Below, in pieces: positions 12,795-26,200 of a stretch of DNA of 64,000 bases. A model generated the notes under the pieces. That model did no database searches. It had not been told where the DNA came from and saw only the letters and a program-made list of their open reading frames with translations. Location of the stretch: positions 35,283,522 through 35,347,521 of the forward strand of contig CM022665.1 of the NCBI GenBank assembly GCA_012295275.1, given 5' to 3'. Position numbers and translations under genes: made by a program. The DNA is from Chrysomallon squamiferum (taxonomy: Eukaryota > Mollusca > Gastropoda > Neomphalida > Peltospiridae). Position 1 is the stretch's first letter, and each line of letters opens with the position of its first letter.

Positions 12795-14579
12795 CAGTGG
12801 TACCTCAGCTTATGAGTGCCCCAACTTACGAGGATTTTGAGTTACAAGCAGTCATGCTGTCAATTTTTCACTTTGAGTTGCGAGCCAAAATCCAAGTTAT
12901 GAGCACACTAGTTGGTGCAATGAACAACACAGCATCTGCCCAGCTTCCTGCATCTTACTTGTTTACATCATGTGGTTACCTTGCTGTGGAATGATCTCTG
13001 TTGTGTTGTTCTCGAGTTTTATGCAGTATTTTGCCAAATTTCCTTTTTCTGACAATGGATCCTAAGAAAGTGAATGCAAAGGACTGTGTTGAAAAGAAGA
13101 AACAGATGATGTCCATGGAAAGATGGACAAACTGCTGTTGGTGTGGTTGAAGGAGAAGCAGTTCGCAGGGGATACTGTGATGAAGGGTATCATCTGCCAG
13201 AAGGCTCAAACCACTTATGCTGATTTACTGCAGAAAACCCCAGGAACTTCCATGGATGAAGTATCGTTTAAAGCCAGTCGGGGCTGGTTCAACAATTTTA
13301 GGAGAACTGGCATTCACTCAGTCATCAGGCATGGTGAAGCAGTGAGCTTGAATGTGAAGGTAGCTCAGGATTATCTCAAAACTTTTGCCGATATGATAAG
13401 AGCTGAAGGATACATCCCCCAGCAAGTCTTCAACTGTGATGAGACAGGGCTCTTCTGGAAAAAGATGCCAAGGAGGACTTACATAACAGCAGAAGAGAAG
13501 AAGATGCCAGGCCACAAACCCATGAACGATAGGTTTACCCTTGCACTTTGTACCAATGCGAGTGGCGACTGCAAGATCAAGCCACTGCTTGTATATCATT
13601 TGAAAAACCCCAGAATCTTTAAGTTGCATAAGATTATAAAAGAAAAACTCCAGGATATGTGAAGCTCTTCACCAAGCACCTGTTCTGCCGCTGCTTTGAG
13701 GTGACGGTGAGCACAAACCTCACCCTTCGAGAGTTCTGATATGCCTCAGAAATATCAATATTACCTGGTAGGGTGTTACAAGAAGGACTTTGACCTCTTT
13801 GTGGAAGAAACTGTGGCCTAATATTGTGTCTGAAAGGGACTTTGAAGGATTCAAACCCAAAGGGGCAGTGGTGAAGGAGATTGTGACCCTTGGAAAATCC
13901 ATGGGCCTGAAAGTGAATGAAGAAGATGTGAACAAGCTTATTGAGGAGTACTCCAAGGAATTGGCAACAGAGGAGTTAAATGAGCAGCAGCATATAAAGG
14001 TTTTGCAAGAAATTGGTACTTCAGAGTGGCTAGAGGCAACAGAGATTATCTCTATAACTGAGATAAAGGAAATGCTGGGAATGTGGGAGAGACTTTCAGA
14101 GTTTATTGAAAGGAAACACCCAGATAAACTTGCAACTGGTCTGCTTCTGCACTTTATAATGACACTTGCCTAACATATTTCCAAAACATTCTGAAAGGGA
14201 GGACAAAACAAACCTTCATAGAAAGTTTTTTTTATTGAAACACCATGCAGAAGGAAGTGAGGAAAGCATAGCAAAATGGACAAAAATCAGTAAATTAAGT
14301 GAAAGTAAAGTGAAAAGAAATTAGCAATTGTTAGGCCAAGTTGTCTGATCTCCAAAATAAATACTTTACAAAACCAGTTTATTTCTTTACATTCTCTTTT
14401 GTTTTTTATACAATATTTGTCATTTATAAATACATTTCTTATTTAAAAACATGTAACAAAATTTTTTTTTTTAAAAATGGGATTATTTTTGGTGGGCTGG
14501 AACTGATTTGATATACGAGCATTTTGAATTATGAGCTCAGTTATGGAACGAATTAAACTCGTAAGTTAAGGTACCACTA
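12795..14579 (+). mobile_element. Tigger/pogo-type DNA transposon, internally deleted
   Basis: A 1785-bp element with terminal inverted repeats: the left end begins CAGTGGTACCT and the right end is AGGTACCACTA (inverted, one terminal mismatch). The next bases also correspond: the left arm reads CAACTTACGAGG and the inverted right arm reads TTAACTTACGAG at an offset of about 12 nt. It is flanked by TA on both sides (12793-12794 and 14580-14581), the target duplication expected for Tc1/mariner/pogo elements. Inside is a broken CENP-B-like transposase on the plus strand. The base composition is clearly richer in G and C than the surroundings, which fits an inserted element. It lies between the IAP and MICAL genes and is probably immobile. 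Confidence 0.93.
13055..14173 (+). pseudogene. Degenerate Tigger transposase (CENP-B-like)
   Basis: Three pieces in order. A short N-terminal start at 13055 (MDPKKVNAKDCVEKKKQ) is cut short by a deletion that removes the first helix-turn-helix. Then 13123-13662 encodes the second CENP-B-type DNA-binding helix-turn-helix region (KLLLVWLKEKQ ... GWFNNF) and the start of the DDE catalytic domain, with the first acidic catalytic residue in VFNCDETGLFWKK (Asp codon 13438-13440). A stop at about 13660 is followed by a second deletion that removes the other two catalytic acidic residues. Finally 13790-14173 encodes the C-terminal tail. With two of three catalytic residues absent, it cannot be an active transposase. 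Confidence 0.9.
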
Positions 14580-14622
14580 TATATATTCAATTAATAAAAC
14601 ATTTTTAAAATACTTAATATAT

Positions 14623-15110
14623 ATAAAACCTTTAAATATTTTTCTCTAGAGATTATATTATAAAAAAGAAAAATGTTTTTGAAAAAGTTTAAAAATTCCT
14701 GTGAGACTTAAGAAGAAACATGATTAACTATAGTTTAGCATTTTAATGCTTAAATGTTAACTCATACGATGTACCATATTAGAACATAAAAAAAAAAAAA
14801 AGAGAGAAGAGCAAATAAAAAAATAAAAATGTGGATAAACTAAGATATATTAACTGAAAATAATAAATTGAATATTAAAAAACAAAACAAGTCTTTAATT
14901 TCTATTGTGTATGTGAATTATGATAGATAAAAGGTCTTTGTTTTAAAAAGACTTGAATGTAAAAGTGTTATGAGAAATACTTTTTAAAATGTTTTTCTTT
15001 TAATGTTATTAATTATTTAGAGTAGTTACTTGTAGTGATTATTAATCTTATTTTATTGGTTTTATAATTTGTAACACACACACACACATATATATATACA
15101 CATACATATG
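14623..15110. other. AT-rich non-coding gap
   Basis: Between the Tigger flank and the next MITE. Contains an A-rich stretch near 14789-14830 and a (CA)n(TA)n tract near 15074-15105. No gene seen. Confidence 0.5.
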
Positions 15111-15334
15111 CAGGGTGGCAATAAAGTCACTATACAGTTACTTTTAATAAAAAAGCAAAGGAATGGAGTTCAAACAGTATCAGTAATTAATTTACTATTG
15201 TTTACCATAGCATTTTATTGTTATTAATCAGAATTAAACAGAACCACTTTAATAATAAATTTCTGGACTGCTGATTAATTGCTTTGTCATAATTATTATT
15301 GTAAGTAACTGTATAGTGACTTTATTGCCACCCT
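15111..15334. mobile_element. Tc1/mariner-like MITE, 224 bp
   Basis: The left end begins CAGGGTGGCAATAAAGTCAC (from 15111) and the right end is the inverted copy (GTGACTTTATTGCCACCCT, ending 15334), giving inverted repeats of about 30 bp. It has no coding capacity. The short terminal inverted repeats and the sequence style suggest a Tc1/mariner derivative. TA target sites cannot be fixed with certainty because TA/CA and CT repeats adjoin the ends. Confidence 0.75.
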
Positions 15335-15356
15335 CTCTTTCTCTCCCTATATATAT

Positions 15357-15386
<30 letters not shown>

Positions 15387-15391
<5 letters not shown>

Positions 15392-15462
15392 GGCAATAAA
15401 GTCACTATACAGTTACTTACAATAATAATTATGACAAAGCAATTAATCAGCAGTCCAGAAAT
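15387..15462. mobile_element. Inverted partial MITE copy forming a 76-bp perfect inverted repeat
   Basis: These 76 bp are the exact reverse complement of 15259-15334, the right end of the preceding MITE. The 52-bp spacer is a (CT)/(TA)/(GA) microsatellite. The two arms could form a long perfect hairpin. Confidence 0.9.
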
Positions 15463-16768
15463 GTATATATATAAATTCACACACACATACATATGTGTAT
15501 ATATATATATATGTTCGCACTGGTTTTGTAAGTGAATACTGCATTAAGCTACTATTTGTTAAAAATATGCTATTTTTCAATTCTAATATAATCTACCACA
15601 TTTCAATATCCATAAGACAGATAACAGTTTTCCTAGAATGGCATAACTGTCCTTGGTTTCCATGAATCTAAATGTCAACATCATGAAATAAATTTGGCAT
15701 ATATTTGGAACAAGTAGATTAGAAAGAGTAATCTTTGAATATCGGAAGTCTCTCTGATGGCAGGAGATAGATTTAATCAGCTCATTGTCATTTGTACGTA
15801 GTACTGATAAATGTAATCGTGTTGAGGTCAACAATTTTAAATAAGAACTTTTCAGTTGCACTGTTCAGAGTACTTTTACAGTTCAGTAATATAAATATTA
15901 CTTTCTAAAATGTCATGATTACTCTTCAAATTAATTAATGAAGATAATGTTCCAATAGGTTTCCAGTTGTTTGATATAAGAAAACAGATTTTAAAAAGTT
16001 AGTCATTAGAGCAGGATGCACTCAGTATTTTTCCAAATTATGTGTTTTTATTTTCTACATATTGATTTTATAATTAATTTGTTTTGATGTTGATTTTTAA
16101 TAATAAAGTTATAGTAGAAAAAAAATTAGTTTTTGTTCTCTCATTGAAACTTGAAAAAGATTGTTACATAAGGAAAAATGAACTATACCAGGTAATGTTT
16201 AATGGGTGTTTCTTTTTTTTCTTTTTATTATTATTATTACTTTAAAAGGAGATGGGTAAATTATATGCTTATGAACCTTGTAAAATGAAGCAAAATGGTT
16301 TCTGTAAATATTTGATGTATTGTCATCACATATGTGTCTCTTTGTTTTTCCCATGAACTGCATAAATTTGCCCGTTTACTTTGCAAGAATGATGTGCCAC
16401 AAAAAATATAATTCATTAGAAAAATCAGTTTTGAATTTCAGATGTTAAAGATAGTTTTATTGTCTAATTATTGTGACATGTATCTACAGTAAAAGGAATT
16501 TCATGAGCTTGGAATACTTCAGTATTGTTTGCAATGTTAACTACTACTAGTTAGAGAAGCTGTACTGCCACCAAGTATTGCACACTCTGTAGTGATGTTA
16601 GTGAAAATTATCAGGTTATTACTCAAATGTACTGAGGTGTTACAGATGAGGCACAAGTCCTGAACAACACCTGAAGAGGGCACTACTGAGCAGTTTCTTT
16701 TATGGTAAAGTTTTCTAAAAGATGACTGTCAGATGTTTGTACAGTGGTGGAATTTCAGTGCTTGACAT
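15463..16768. other. Non-coding stretch
   Basis: Starts with a (CA)/(TA) microsatellite (about 15477-15510). An open frame on the minus strand (15583-15861) shows no family resemblance and is unlikely to be a gene. Nothing else is recognised. Confidence 0.5.
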
Positions 16769-17247
16769 CAGAGCTGGGTTTAGACCTTGGGAGACCAAGG
16801 CCACTTAAGGTTTGAGAGAACATAGAAAATAAATTACATGACAAATAAAAAATAATAAAAAAAACCTCAAATGAATAATAAACTGCATTTCTTTGAAAAA
16901 AAATTTAGGTTCCAAAGAAGACATACCATTTTGTTTTTCTCAGTTTTATTGACTGTAAGAATAACTTTAAAATCAAATTTCAGTTTGTAATTTAGGCCAA
17001 AGTGAAATAAATCACTAGTGACCATATAAAGTATGAAGTGTTGTGTTATGCATATCAATCTTAAATTGTTCTATCTTAATAGTGCTGTATAATGATATTA
17101 ACTATATTAATATACATGGTTAATTCTTTTAGGTAATAAAACTAATTTTATAATTATTACATTTTTTATAAAGGAAGCCTGGGGGCGTCTCTGGAAGGGG
17201 AGTCTGGGATGACTGTCCCATGTTGCCCCCTTGTAAATCGGGCCCTG
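16769..17247. mobile_element. hAT-like MITE with 8-bp target-site duplication
   Basis: A 479-bp non-coding element. The left end begins CAGAGCTGGGTTTAGACC. The inverted right end reads CAGGGCCCGATTTACAAG. Such CAGGGCC-type short ends are common in hAT elements. It is flanked by CTTGACAT (16761-16768) and CTTGCCAT (17248-17255), an 8-bp direct repeat with one mismatch. The edge regions are GC-richer than the neighbours, while the interior is AT-rich. Confidence 0.75.
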
Positions 17248-17255
17248 CTTGCCAT

Positions 17256-20200
17256 AGGTGCAATTTTCCATAGATACGTCCTTGTAGAAATGTATTCATA
17301 TGAATGTAAATGTCATTGTTTTGTCCTTTGATGCTGACAAGTTTAGAATGATGTATTCTCAGCTGAAGCCTGATATACTTTCTGTCATCATAGTAACATT
17401 AAACTCAAACTGGTAATATTACATTATATTATATTGGTATGTTGCTTTTGTACTTTAATTGTTTCAAAGACTACAGGTGGACAAGAATAAATCTTGAATA
17501 CAATAGTAGTCTTAAAACTGGTAACTTTTGCAACTTAGTAGCTGTTGCTTTGATGAGGTTCATAATAGTTATTTTGTAAATGAGCAACTCTTCAATATGT
17601 AGATTATGCAGCACACGTGTTTGTATAAATCTTTTCCAACACATCTTGAGGAAAGATGTTTTGTGCTAAAATACTCAAATTATCTTAATATGCCTTTAAT
17701 GTGAACAAATATTAATAGTTTGCATTATTTTTATTTCAAACAACAAAATGACCATAACTGGGGGTTTTTTTATGTTATAAATTAATTTCCAACATTGTTT
17801 TCTTAATATAAAATAACACTCGTAAACATAAAACTGTCAGCAGCTCATATTTATATGAAATGTTCTAATTTTAAATGATGTTTTAACACTTGTATATTGA
17901 AGTACATGTTCTGTTTGACCTAATGGTATTATTTTGTCTAATGCTATGTGTGTGTGTGTGGTTCATTTTCATTTAGGCTATTTTATATTAAAGTTTATAT
18001 TTTACGTTAAATATACAAATATTAAATAATAATTAAAAATAAATATAAATTTTATTATTATTATTATTATTATTATTACATATAACTTTATACTGATATA
18101 TTCGATTTAACATCATTTCAAAACAAGGAAATAAAATAATAATAATAATAAATAAAAACGAAAATAAAAATAAAACAAAAAGGAAAAGGCAAGGGAAGTA
18201 ATCAGCAAAGACCTGCCAGATGTCGCTAACAAAAATCAAACAAAAATAAGTATGGCGCTAAAGGTTGAGGTCGTGAAATGATTGCGGAAAACCTGTGAAT
18301 TGTATTTTTATTCTTTTCTTAAAAAGGGATATATTTTGGATAATGTATTAACACAGAATATTGTAAGTGAGTTTGTATATTCATACTTGTTAATATTTTT
18401 TTTGTTTTTGTTTTTTTTAAATAATAAATAAATAAACTAAAATTATGTACTCTCACTATCATGGGTATGCCTGCGGGCAGTGTATTACGAGTGTACAAAA
18501 TTCAAAATTAATTTTGTAATTACATTCCTAATCAATAACTGTATATTGCATAAGACGCAGATGTATGTACCTATCACAGCATTAGTAACTGTTTCAAATA
18601 CGTCGAATTTCAAATTTTACTTAAATAATACAATGATAACAATCTATATTTTAACAAGTGAGTCGTCCAGCGCTTATCCAGTATGTATGACATTAATTAT
18701 TCTGATTTTGTTGTTAAACGTTAAATCGGCGTTCTTGTTATTTAATTATAATTTATAATTCATTAAAGTAAACAGAATTATGCTAGAGATCTGAAGGTTT
18801 AACATTGTCATGTAATAAAGTTAATTCTGTAAAATAATAAAATAAATAAAATTAGTAAATAATGATTTTTGATAATAGTTCATGGAACAAGATTTAACTA
18901 GTAGAATTGGACAGTTTTGTTGAAAACCTGAAACAGAAATGACAAAAACAAAATTATTAATTTGCCGTTATATTCTTAATATTATTTTTAGATATAATAA
19001 TTATGATAATTTCTGTGTTAGTTCAAAGTTAATTCAGGTGTTTCCATCCAGTTTCCAGTCATATCTTTTAACTAATACAATGCCTTTTACATATTTTCAT
19101 ATATTTCTGGTAACGTAAGTTTTCTATTTTATAGATTACTATTCCAAAAAAATAATAATTTAAGATTTAAAAAAAAAAATTGCCTATAATTATTTGTATA
19201 AAACAGCATAAAATTAAAGGGGAAAAAATCCATCAGTCTCATTAACTAGTAGTTGAACAATGAAAAACATTCAAAATAATGAATTTACTAAATACTTTTA
19301 ATATATTATTATACATTGCAAACTGAGGTGTAACCAATAGTGATTCAACAGGGTTTCCTTAATATTTGGATGTCAGAATCAAACCCTATAGTAATTTTGT
19401 TTCGTCCTCAGGTTTCATGTTAAAACTGTAGGCTCTATTTATGTGTTAAAAATTACTCATTATAAGTTAAGGTGATGTGTTGTTTCACTCCATAAGTAAT
19501 ACTTGTGCTCATTTATATTACTAGTTCAGCAACTAGAAGTAGGACTGGGTTACACATAGTGGTCATTATGTAAGCATTGTGATTCTTGACAAACTCCAGC
19601 AGCTAACACAAAACAATTAGGACAGACTGGGAAGAAAAGTGATTAAAAAAACCCAACTTTTTAAACTATAGGCTATTTATTCATCCATTCAAAAGTAAAG
19701 ATTTGTTCAACAGTATTTGGTGAAATTTGAAAAAGGATATTCAACTTTATGCATTCAGTTATTTTATATTACAGCTGTGAAATAATAATTGAGTTGAATG
19801 GATGACTTAATTTTGGTTTAATTGTGTATTTTCAGGATCAGGTATTTACAGCTACATCTGTTCGTTGGATTATGCTTCTACTACAGAGTGAATGTTATCA
19901 CTGTGATCAGAAATTACTTGTTTAAAACCTTAATTGTTTAAGGGATGGGTTAAGTGTCAAGATTCATCCAAACAGATCAGTATATGAATGTAAGTATTTA
20001 ATGTCAGAGTATTCAAATAATATTAATAATTGTAAAAAAATATGTTACATATTCATGGAATCAGTATTGATTTCTTTTTTTCATTTGTTTTATTTCAAAA
20101 ATGATATAAAGCTAACAAAGTTTTATTGATGAAAGGGTTTTTGTAGTTTTATTTTCTGCTTTAATACAAAATGAACTCTAAGGTTTATGCATATGTGTTC

Positions 20201-23200
20201 ACCTACACCTATTTATATAAATGCATGTTTTTAAAATAAAAAATAAAATAGCTGTAAATTGTGTTGAAGTGGCGTATATATATGTATATAACAGCAATAT
20301 TAAACCATACAAAATCAGTGTGCATATCATTCCTTTGTCAATTTTTTGTATATATGTTATGGGGGACAGTTATTTTATAGTCTAGTGTTATTCTGGCAAC
20401 AAGCATGCCATAGTTATGAAACCATGGGAGCTGTGTAGGTGAAATAATTAGATGTATTAATTTTAAAAAAAAGAAAAACAATTTATGGTGCTCCTGTTTA
20501 ATAAAATGAGTAGTTTATATATCTTGAAAAGCAACTGTATCTACTTTAGGCTTGATGCAAGAATTACTTGACTAATCTGGCCAATCAGTATTAAACCTCT
20601 TGAATTTAATTACCCTTCCACAACGGAATTTCACTATACAAACACTGGATAGCATCCAAGTGATTATTTTGTTTCAGCAACAAACAGTTTTATTATGCAT
20701 GGTTAATGAATAGCCATTTGTTATCAAACCTGCATACTGTGTTTATAAAGAAAAGTTATTTTTACTGATCTGCAGATAAATTAATGAAAAATGAAGTGTT
20801 TTAAGCACACATTTTATAGATTGATCTAGCATCTTTACTTAATATAAAAGGGATTCATTACAGTTGATAATACTTATAATATATGCATGGTGGAAAAAGA
20901 TTTCATTGGTACAGTAATACCTGTTATTTACATAAGCTGGGTTTTTCACTGTAGTTACAGTAATAAGATTTTGTATATATATAAGCTGCCTGTGTGTGTA
21001 AATTTATTTGTTTATTGTTCACGTAAAAAATACTATAAACATAAATATAAAGAGTGAATTTTATGTTTAAAAAAGTACCAATTAAAGCCAAAAAAAGTTT
21101 ATTTTTAGACTGAAATCTTAGCTAACTGCCAGCTGAATTTTATTTGGTTGGCTGCCTTAGGTGGTGGTTGAGTGCCTGTAAGACATTTTTCAATTACTGT
21201 TCAGTAGTCGATGAGTCAGTCAAAACAGATACTCACACATGTCAGACCAGGTGAATGTTATTTACTCATTGTTGTTAGGAATTTGACCTGGCATACTTTC
21301 AGTTCTAGATGTAGTACTGTGCAATATGATGTATATAAGTTCCCTGACTTCTTTAAAAAGAAACTGTTTTGTTTTTATTTTTGAACCTTTCTTGAGTGTT
21401 TGAATTAATCTGTGTACAGATGTTTAAAAAAACAGTGCAGCGCAATCTTGTATATAGCCACCATTATGATCTGCTAATAGACACAAAAGCTCATAAATGT
21501 TTGTAACTGACTTGGTATACATCTATGTATAGATGCACAGTAAGAAAAAAATATAGTCTCAGTGGATTAAAGTTTTTCATAATAATTATGATAAACAAAA
21601 CATGTTCATATTTTATAATGGGGATGAAAATATTTGGCCTGATAATTATTTAAATTCATAAAGAATGATATAAAATTTTGTTACATCTAGTAAACAACCA
21701 AAGAATTAAAAACTTTGATTGATTTGATACCAAGCTAGGAGGACTGACTTGTTTGTCCAGTTACATTCTTTTGTCCAGCTAACTGATCTTAATTTGTTAC
21801 TTGATTGATTCCTTTAGCTGAAGGCATGTTGTTGATGTGATTGACGTTTTAAAACATAATGCATGGAAGTTTTTGTGTATGTTCTGGTATTTTATAACTT
21901 TTTTATTGTTAGGTATTACTAAATATCAATTTCTGTGGATAGTTGTTAAATAATAGCGTACTGTTGTGAACTGCAAAATATAAAACTGTTCTACACAAAC
22001 AGCTGTAAATTCTATAAATATATTTTTGCCACTCTGATTCTTTTCTTTATTTTTCCTTTTATTATTTAAACCTATTATTTTTAACACTTACCCTCAGAAC
22101 CTTGCCTTCACTGCTGTCTTTTTTTTCTGAAAAGGGTTCTGTTTTTAAAAAAAAATATATATTTAATTGAATTTAATTATAATGATAAATGTCATATTCA
22201 GTAGCATTTTTCATAAGCATATGGATTGTATATAAGAATGTATATGAAAAATCCCCCAAATAAACTTGAAAAAAGAACATAGTGCATAGTTTGGCATAAC
22301 TACATTCTTTGTTGTTGTTTTTTTTTATTTTTTTTTATTACTGGATTTTTACTATTTATTTACAAAAACACAGACTGATTTTAATTTGATGCTGATCATG
22401 AAGCAAAACAAAATTATATTCAGTAACAATTTATATTTATTCATCTTATAAAAGTAAATTATTTGAATTTTTATCAATTTGGTGGAATTTATTATTATTG
22501 TTTTCAGTTCTGACTGTGGCTACTTACATGTGAAACTTATGACTTGCACTGTAAATGTTGAGATCAATTACAGGTCTGAAAAAGAAATGATACCAATAAC
22601 AAATATTTTAGGCAGAATAATTTATTGTAATTAACAGAAATTTTGTGAGGAAGTGGAAAGTTGGATTTACTTTTTATACATTTTAAACATTAAAAACAGG
22701 ACAATAATAACAAAATAACAAATATTACATGCATTTTGATTTATTAATTTTATTTTATTTACTGTGTTAAAAAGTAATATTAATTTCACAGAGGAGAAAT
22801 GTGCTTGGTAAAAATGTGTTTTTTTTTACCAGAACTGCAATACACAAAATACCTAATACTTTATTTCAGATTGAGCTCTAAATCACAGTTTTAGATCCTC
22901 ACTATGAAACCTATACATATCTACTCCAAGAACCAAAAAAAAAAAAATATATATATATATATAATCATGTTATTATACTTAAGAATCCATTGCTTGTTTC
23001 AAATACTTAAAATTCATATTTTAAGAGAAGCAGTATTAGTTACAAAAAATATGATTCTGTTCAACTTCAAAAACTTTATGACAAATCATGCAAGAATGTA
23101 TATTACATGTTTTATGCCTGGTTTGGAAGATAGGTTTGTTCATGAATAGCTTTTACATTTTTTATGTAACCTTGAAAAGCCAATCAAAAGACCAGTCACT

Positions 23201-26200
23201 GTTAGTAACTACTTAAATAAAGATTTTTATACAGGAAGAAAACATGACTTAAACATTATAGTGTTTTCTTTTTAATTTGTTTGTTCATTGTATTTTATTA
23301 TATTACATTATAGTTTAGTTTAGTTTTTGTTTAGTTTTTGTTGTTGTTGTATCACATATTATTATGTATCTATATATTTTTAACAGTATTTAAAAATATA
23401 TTTTCAGCCATATAGAAACCCACTGGTGAAAACTCATGTCCTGAAATGTTCATAAATATTGTAATTACAAATTACTGTTCTTAACATTATACACTACTTT
23501 CCAGTTTCCTTACACTTTTAAAATAAAAATGAAAACATCATCTTCTCTATATTGTACTAACTGACTAAAGTAAAAAAAAAAAAAAAATAATAATAATAAT
23601 CATAAAAAAAATAACATTTTTAAAAAGATAATAAATACATTGTGTGAAGCCACGGCCTCATGTTTAGTTGACATATGTAAGTTAAGAGGATTTTGTTAAT
23701 CCTTTAAGCTGCTTATTTTGTATTAGTTTTTCTTGTACTTTACTCTAATTTTGTTTCAAATTAGTAGAGAAATAAATGTTTATTTACACATTCAGGGTAA
23801 TGGCTATCATTTGTTGTACTGCCAAATGTGAAATGAAGTTGAATTTGGCAAATGTTGATTATAAATTATTTGCCAAAAAGGTAATTATGTTTAATGATCC
23901 TTTTATTCAATTTTACCTTGTCTGATGAAAGAAGGTTTAAATTTGTGCGTGTGTTAGTGTGTGTTTGTGTTTATGTGTATGTGTCTGTGTGTGCAAAACC
24001 TTATACCATGTACTTTTCCATCTTATAACTTAATTCTGATCAAGTATCAGTATGTAAAATATATGGAAAACTAACTTTTTAAAACCACAGGTTATAAATA
24101 CTCTAAAGAAATCCATATTATGTACTGTAAAATGATATGCAAAACTGTTTGAAGAGAAAGACATAGCCATATAATGCAGAACTTACTCTGACTTAACACT
24201 GATATTTACTTTCTGCAAGAGATCATCTAACTTTGTGTGTTTTTGTGTGTGTGTGTGTGTAAATGATTTTTAAAAATAATGAAATATAATATCTAAAGCA
24301 TTTCCTGACATTTTATTTTTAATCTGATTTATACTTAATCTTGTTAAAATTGTCAAAATGTTGTTTAAAAAAATCTTTTTGATACTAAGATATGTATACC
24401 TATGTTAGGACATACAAGATATTTTTACACATGGCAACATCCTACCTTCCAGAGAAAACCTGGCTTTATGATAGAGGAAATATCAGACTATTTCACTCTT
24501 TCTTTTTTTGTGAGAGCAGTTTAATTTGGATATTTAACTGATAGAAAATTCAAAATTCAGATTCTGATCAAAAACAAAAGTAGGTAATAATGTATGTTTT
24601 TCATTGTCAGTATGATAGAGGAGCAGAAAATTCTGAAAATCTGATTGAGAGAAAATGTATTTGATGAGCAGTATCTGTCTTGATACTACATTTATTTTAT
24701 AACCCAAATAACATGCTATGCCATGATTTATCTCTATCACTGAGCCCATCCATTTCACATCAGTCACCATATAATTGCTGTTTATTTATTGATTTTCCAG
24801 CTATACATCCACTCTCTCATAATGTTCTTTTTATACAAACAAGTCTAGTACTTAATGTTTACTTTTTCTGGTACTATATTTTAAATAGAGTTTTTTGTCT
24901 GTAATATAGAAGATTTATATTTCTGTTCTAAAGAAATAGTTGTTCCACTTAATGTACATTTTAAAATCCTGAATACATTTTTAGTGCAGAAGAAAAGTAG
25001 TTTAATAATTTAAAATGCTTCTTTTATTATAACTTGTAATAGTAAACTCAGTAAGAAAAGAAATATAGTCACTGACTCATAACCTGTGTGACTTAAACTG
25101 ACTTTACAACTGAATTTCTGACAATGATGCCATGGCAAAAGTGAGTGTCATACTTTTCTGGTTGGTGGGTATTTGACATACTCTGTTCTGATTATGTTCA
25201 CACTCAATCCACTTTTCTCAAGCTTATCTTTCAACAGACAAATGCATTTTGAAATTTTCATGTTATTCTCTTTTTTTTTTTAATGACTGGCAATTCATAC
25301 TTAATTGTTGTGACCCCACATTTATTGTAATCCATAATTGTTTTGTTTTTCCGTGATCTTCATATTCTGGTAAACTGGTATCATAAAGGTTTGGTTACTT
25401 ATGAGCTTCATAAAAAATGTTAGTCTTTTGTTTAGTAAAAGTGAATTTTTTTTAAATATCAGTCATCTTCATTTTTATCTCAACAAAGCAGAAATACAGT
25501 GTACAAAAAGATAAAGTGTGTGCCTTATATACAGGTTTGGCCAAATGACCTAAATTTCTTTTCCGCGTGGAGATCAGTGAATGACATATTAATCAACCTT
25601 AATGGAGGTGGATGTACAGTTAATGCATGTTATAAATTGTAATAAAAATATAGTAATATTAACACTGTATATGAATTGTATTTGATTTAAACTAATAAAA
25701 GGGTTTACTAGAAAAGAATATACACGTTACTTAAGGTTGCAAACTGATTACGTGCAGAACTGTATATATAATAATATGGATTCTATAAATATAGGCCTAC
25801 ATACCTGACTTATGGCCATTTACAATGGAACCTGGTTATAAGTTGATGAATATCTATATTAAAAAGCCAGGATATGTTTATTTAATATGGTGTGTCATGA
25901 ATGCTTGAATGTTAAAAAATTCTTGGTTCATTCACTTAATTGTGTAGTTTCACATTTCTTACTAGTTTTGTATTTATTTTAAAAAAAAATAAAAAAAATA
26001 AAAAGTTATTTCTAAATATTGAAGAATAATATTAATTCATTTTGTATATGTGCATTTATTTGATATGGTTTTTGTGTGTGTATCTAAGTTTTGAAAGTGA
26101 ATGATTCAAACAGTAATACTGTTGGTTGATTCAGATCATATGGAATTTAATTTTTCACTTAACCCAGAATAAGATTTATTTCAAGATTAGACAAATTGGC

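Larger units (their letters stand above)
12757..14619. repeat. Inverted repeats flanking the Tigger element
   Basis: The 38 bp left of the Tigger element (12757-12794) and the 36 bp near its right side (14584-14619) are inverted copies of each other. The shared core is TATTCAATTAATAAAACA followed by TTTTTAAAATA, with a 2-nt gap. These lie outside the Tigger ends and TA duplication, so they do not belong to the canonical element. See findings. Confidence 0.75.

Noticed and set aside
13318-13956. Minus-strand open frames inside the Tigger element
   Set aside because: Shadows of the plus-strand transposase remains.
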